DNA from: an uncultured Oscillospiraceae bacterium | GTDB taxonomy: Bacteria; Bacillota; Clostridia; Oscillospirales; Acutalibacteraceae | Direction of reading: 5' to 3' | Length of the DNA: 38,912 nucleotides | NCBI GenBank assembly: GCA_900540295.1 | Contig: UQFM01000008.1 | Coordinates: 1 to 38,912 of the forward strand | Shown: piece by piece, positions 37,008-38,912 of the stretch | How the letters are laid out: each line of letters opens with the position of its first letter | How positions within the stretch are numbered: the first letter of the stretch is position 1 | Notes under the pieces: generated by a model | What the model was told of the DNA's origin: nothing | The model's database searches: none | What the model saw: the letters and a program-made list of their open reading frames with translations, nothing else | Program-made: the position numbers and the translations under genes

Positions 37008-38866
37008 TTTATCACAACATTTCCTGTACTGTTATATACAATCTCCGACAAAATTTCGCCTGTGGCTTTGTCAAATGCGGTCAGTGTATTCCACGAAAGC
37101 GTATACACCGTATCGCCCGCATAGGTCATGCGTTCAATTTCGTGCTCCCCGTCCCTCGGCTTATACGTACCTGTGATGCACAGTTTGCCGTCCTGCACGG
37201 TCAGCATGCTCGCATAAGAGACATTTGCCGCGTTTCCGTAAATAATTTCCTGCACGGGAACTGCGAATTCACCGCTTTCGCGTACCGACAGAAACGCCTT
37301 GTGCGTATTCTGCGCGGCACTCACGGAAACTGTCCCGCCGCTGTAAACCGCTTGAGAAATTTCCTGCGGATGTTTCTTGTCGCTGACGTCAAACAGAGAG
37401 ATTTTCAGTTTGTTGTTCGCGCCCGAAGCCGTACCGTCCTGCCCGATACCGATGAGCAGATTTTCCGAATACGGATGCAGATAATTGGAAAAGCCCGGAA
37501 TTTTCAGTTCGCCTGTCACCTTTGGCGCGGCGGGGTCGGAAAGGTCAATGATAAACAGCGGGTCGGTCTGACGGAATGTCACCAAATACGCCGTATCGCC
37601 CATAAACCGCGCCGCATAAATGGATTCCCCTTTTGCGATGCCGCGAAGCTCTCCGACGGTTTCCAGATTTTTATTCAGAACCGTAACAAGACTGCCGTCG
37701 CCTGCGGTGGTGGCAATGCGGTAATAGCCGCCGAAGCTGTCCATGGAAAACTGATTGAGCGTTGTGCCTTTGACCTGTGCTGAACCTTTGTAGGCGACGC
37801 CGCCCTTTATATCAAACGTATACAGCCGCGTGCCGATTTCCGCCGAGAAAACTTCACGCCCGTTCTCTTTTTGCATTGCGGTATAATCCGCCTGTGCGAC
37901 CAGCAGATTTTCACCGTCACAGTAAACTTCATTCCCGCCGCCGAGTACAGCCTTGGTCTGCGCCTCCGCTTTGTCCGCCTGTGTATCCAAACGGCTGACC
38001 GTCAGGTAAGCGGTACTGTCCGTACCCGATACAATGCGCACGTTTTCCGCGGGGAAACGTATCTTCTCCCCCGCCTCGTAAGTACAGGGCACACACGCGT
38101 TTTTCATATCCTCCTCGTTCTTGTAAATCGGCACATTATAGGAAGTAATCAGCAGGAGCGTACTGCCGTCCATACGGGACGAAAGCTGTCCGCCGTCTAC
38201 GGCGTAGTCGAACCGCAGACGCGGTGCGGTACGGTCGGAGACGTCGTAAATTTCCGCCACGGTTTTCATGTTTTCGGACGCATAGGCGTAGCACACATCG
38301 TACAGACCTTTCTCGGCGTTCTCCGTACCCGCATACACATCGCACAGAAGCACCATCGTATCGCCGTACACATACAGTTCCCGCACGGTACGGCGCTCCG
38401 ATTCGGCAGTACAGTCGATTTGCGCGGCGGTCTGCATGTTTTTCGGGTCGCGGATATCTACAATTTCTACAGTGCTTTGCTGTGTGCGCACGAGATACAG
38501 ATAATTCCCGTCATTTTTGAGAATATCCGCCTCGTCAATGCCGTCCACCTGTGTATTGGTTTCACCGTGTGCAGTCCCGCTTGCCGAGAGCTTAGAGTCT
38601 GTGATATCCGAACCGACATCCACAGAGCCGTTGCCTGAACCGTTGCTGCCGGGTGCGGCGCCGGATTCAGGGGCAGCCGATTTCTCGTTAAAAATCCATG
38701 CACCTCCGCCGAATATCGCCATATCATCGGCATAGCTTTTGGTTCTGTATGTCTTTTGCCTGTCTAAAAAGAAAGATTCGATTTCCGCATAACTCGCCGT
38801 GCGCAAATATTCGTCTTCGGTTTCTGCCACTGTCTGTACGTTTTGCGCCGTTTTCGGTACGGATAC
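37004..38866 (-). CDS. COG4880-type beta-propeller protein (5' end missing)
   Basis: About 620 residues of a larger protein are present. It has the family's defining motif near the N-terminal side (TNTQVDGIDEADILKNDGN) followed by repeated beta-propeller blades (YLYLVRTQQSTVEIVDIRDP, TMVLLCDV, LLLITSYNVP, YLVTFRQTDPLFIIDLSDP, LLIGIGQDG). A low-complexity Gly/Ser stretch (about residues 70-95 of the visible part) leads to the motif. Such proteins are usually exported and anchored; function is unknown. The true start is beyond the contig end: bases past 38866 are adapter, so a frame that begins there with GTG (peptide MYKRQ) is artificial. Confidence 0.88.
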   Translation of the reverse strand, partial: VSVPKTAQNVQTVAETEDEYLRTASYAEIESFFLDRQKTYRTKSYADDMAIFGGGAWIFNEKSAAPESGAAPGSNGSGNGSVDVGSDITDSKLSASGTAHGETNTQVDGIDEADILKNDGNYLYLVRTQQSTVEIVDIRDPKNMQTAAQIDCTAESERRTVRELYVYGDTMVLLCDVYAGTENAEKGLYDVCYAYASENMKTVAEIYDVSDRTAPRLRFDYAVDGGQLSSRMDGSTLLLITSYNVPIYKNEEDMKNACVPCTYEAGEKIRFPAENVRIVSGTDSTAYLTVSRLDTQADKAEAQTKAVLGGGNEVYCDGENLLVAQADYTAMQKENGREVFSAEIGTRLYTFDIKGGVAYKGSAQVKGTTLNQFSMDSFGGYYRIATTAGDGSLVTVLNKNLETVGELRGIAKGESIYAARFMGDTAYLVTFRQTDPLFIIDLSDPAAPKVTGELKIPGFSNYLHPYSENLLIGIGQDGTASGANNKLKISLFDVSDKKHPQEISQAVYSGGTVSVSAAQNTHKAFLSVRESGEFAVPVQEIIYGNAANVSYASMLTVQDGKLCITGTYKPRDGEHEIERMTYAGDTVYTLSWNTLTAFDKATGEILSEIVYNSTGNVVIK

Positions 38867-38912
38867 CTGTCTCTTATACACATCTCCGAGCCCACGAGAC
38901 CGATCAGTATCT
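38867..38912 (+). other. Illumina Nextera adapter (assembly artefact)
   Basis: Bases 38867-38885 are the 19-bp Tn5 mosaic end CTGTCTCTTATACACATCT. Bases 38886-38900 are the Nextera read-2 sequence CCGAGCCCACGAGAC. Bases 38901-38908 (CGATCAGT) fit an 8-base i7 index and ATCT at 38909-38912 fits the start of the P7 flow-cell sequence. This is library sequence left on a contig end and not part of the genome. Confidence 0.97.

Noticed and set aside
38867..38881. GTG start giving MYKRQ for the beta-propeller protein
   Set aside because: The five codons are the Tn5 mosaic end of the sequencing adapter, so the real N-terminus is missing.

Overview
The window looks like a fragment of a spore-forming member of the Clostridia, probably a gut bacterium related to the Oscillospiraceae or Ruminococcaceae. 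The evidence is the sporulation and division block yabP-yabQ-divIC-yabR in the same order as in Bacillus subtilis, Gram-positive style promoters and AGGAGG ribosome binding sites, and many carbohydrate genes (GH36, GH110, GH31 and three GPH-type sugar symporters). The species assignment is inference. The last 46 bases are Illumina Nextera adapter sequence, so the right edge is an assembly contig end and not natural DNA.

Region 1 (1-2539) is one end of an integrative, probably mobilizable, element inserted at the 3' end of guaA. It carries a MobC-like gene, a tyrosine integrase, a small excisionase-like protein and a divergent XRE regulator. Three 18-bp direct repeats lie over the two facing promoters. 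Region 2 (2528-3508) is guaA, but only the ATP-pyrophosphatase/dimerization half of GMP synthase.

Region 3 (3672-9816) is a sugar-use cluster: an AraC regulator diverges from an operon of GH36 alpha-galactosidase, GPH symporter and a six-hairpin glycosidase-like protein. Region 4 (9922-18439) is a long minus-strand run: Nudix fusion, COG2426 membrane protein, a GH110 alpha-1,3-galactosidase, DUF951, prfA, a HAD phosphatase, a divergent GDPD, yabP-yabQ-divIC-yabR, and a lone fumarase alpha subunit. Two genes here (GH110 and fumarase) start directly after an intrinsic terminator.

Region 5 (18600-26776, plus strand) holds a GNAT acetyltransferase, an APH-type kinase-like protein, a MIF-like tautomerase, the RNase P RNA gene, a small membrane protein, recD2, and an operon of a GPH transporter with a membrane-anchored M20 peptidase. 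Region 6 (26843-32921, minus) holds a GT2 glycosyltransferase and an operon of carboxylesterase, GH31 glucosidase and a third GPH symporter. Region 7 (33143-38866, minus) holds an ABC exporter pair of the MacB/FtsX type, a composite dispersed-repeat region, a small two-helix membrane protein and a COG4880-type beta-propeller protein cut by the contig end.

Functionally, each of the three GPH symporters is linked by overlap or a few bases to cytoplasmic or membrane-anchored hydrolases. This suggests a strategy of importing intact small conjugates and cleaving them inside the cell. I did not see an obvious wholly new defence-like or RNA-guided system. The strongest unexplained structures are the operator array of the guaA element, the repeat array at 36444-36718, the terminator/ribosome-site junctions, and the SD-sequestering hairpin before yabP.
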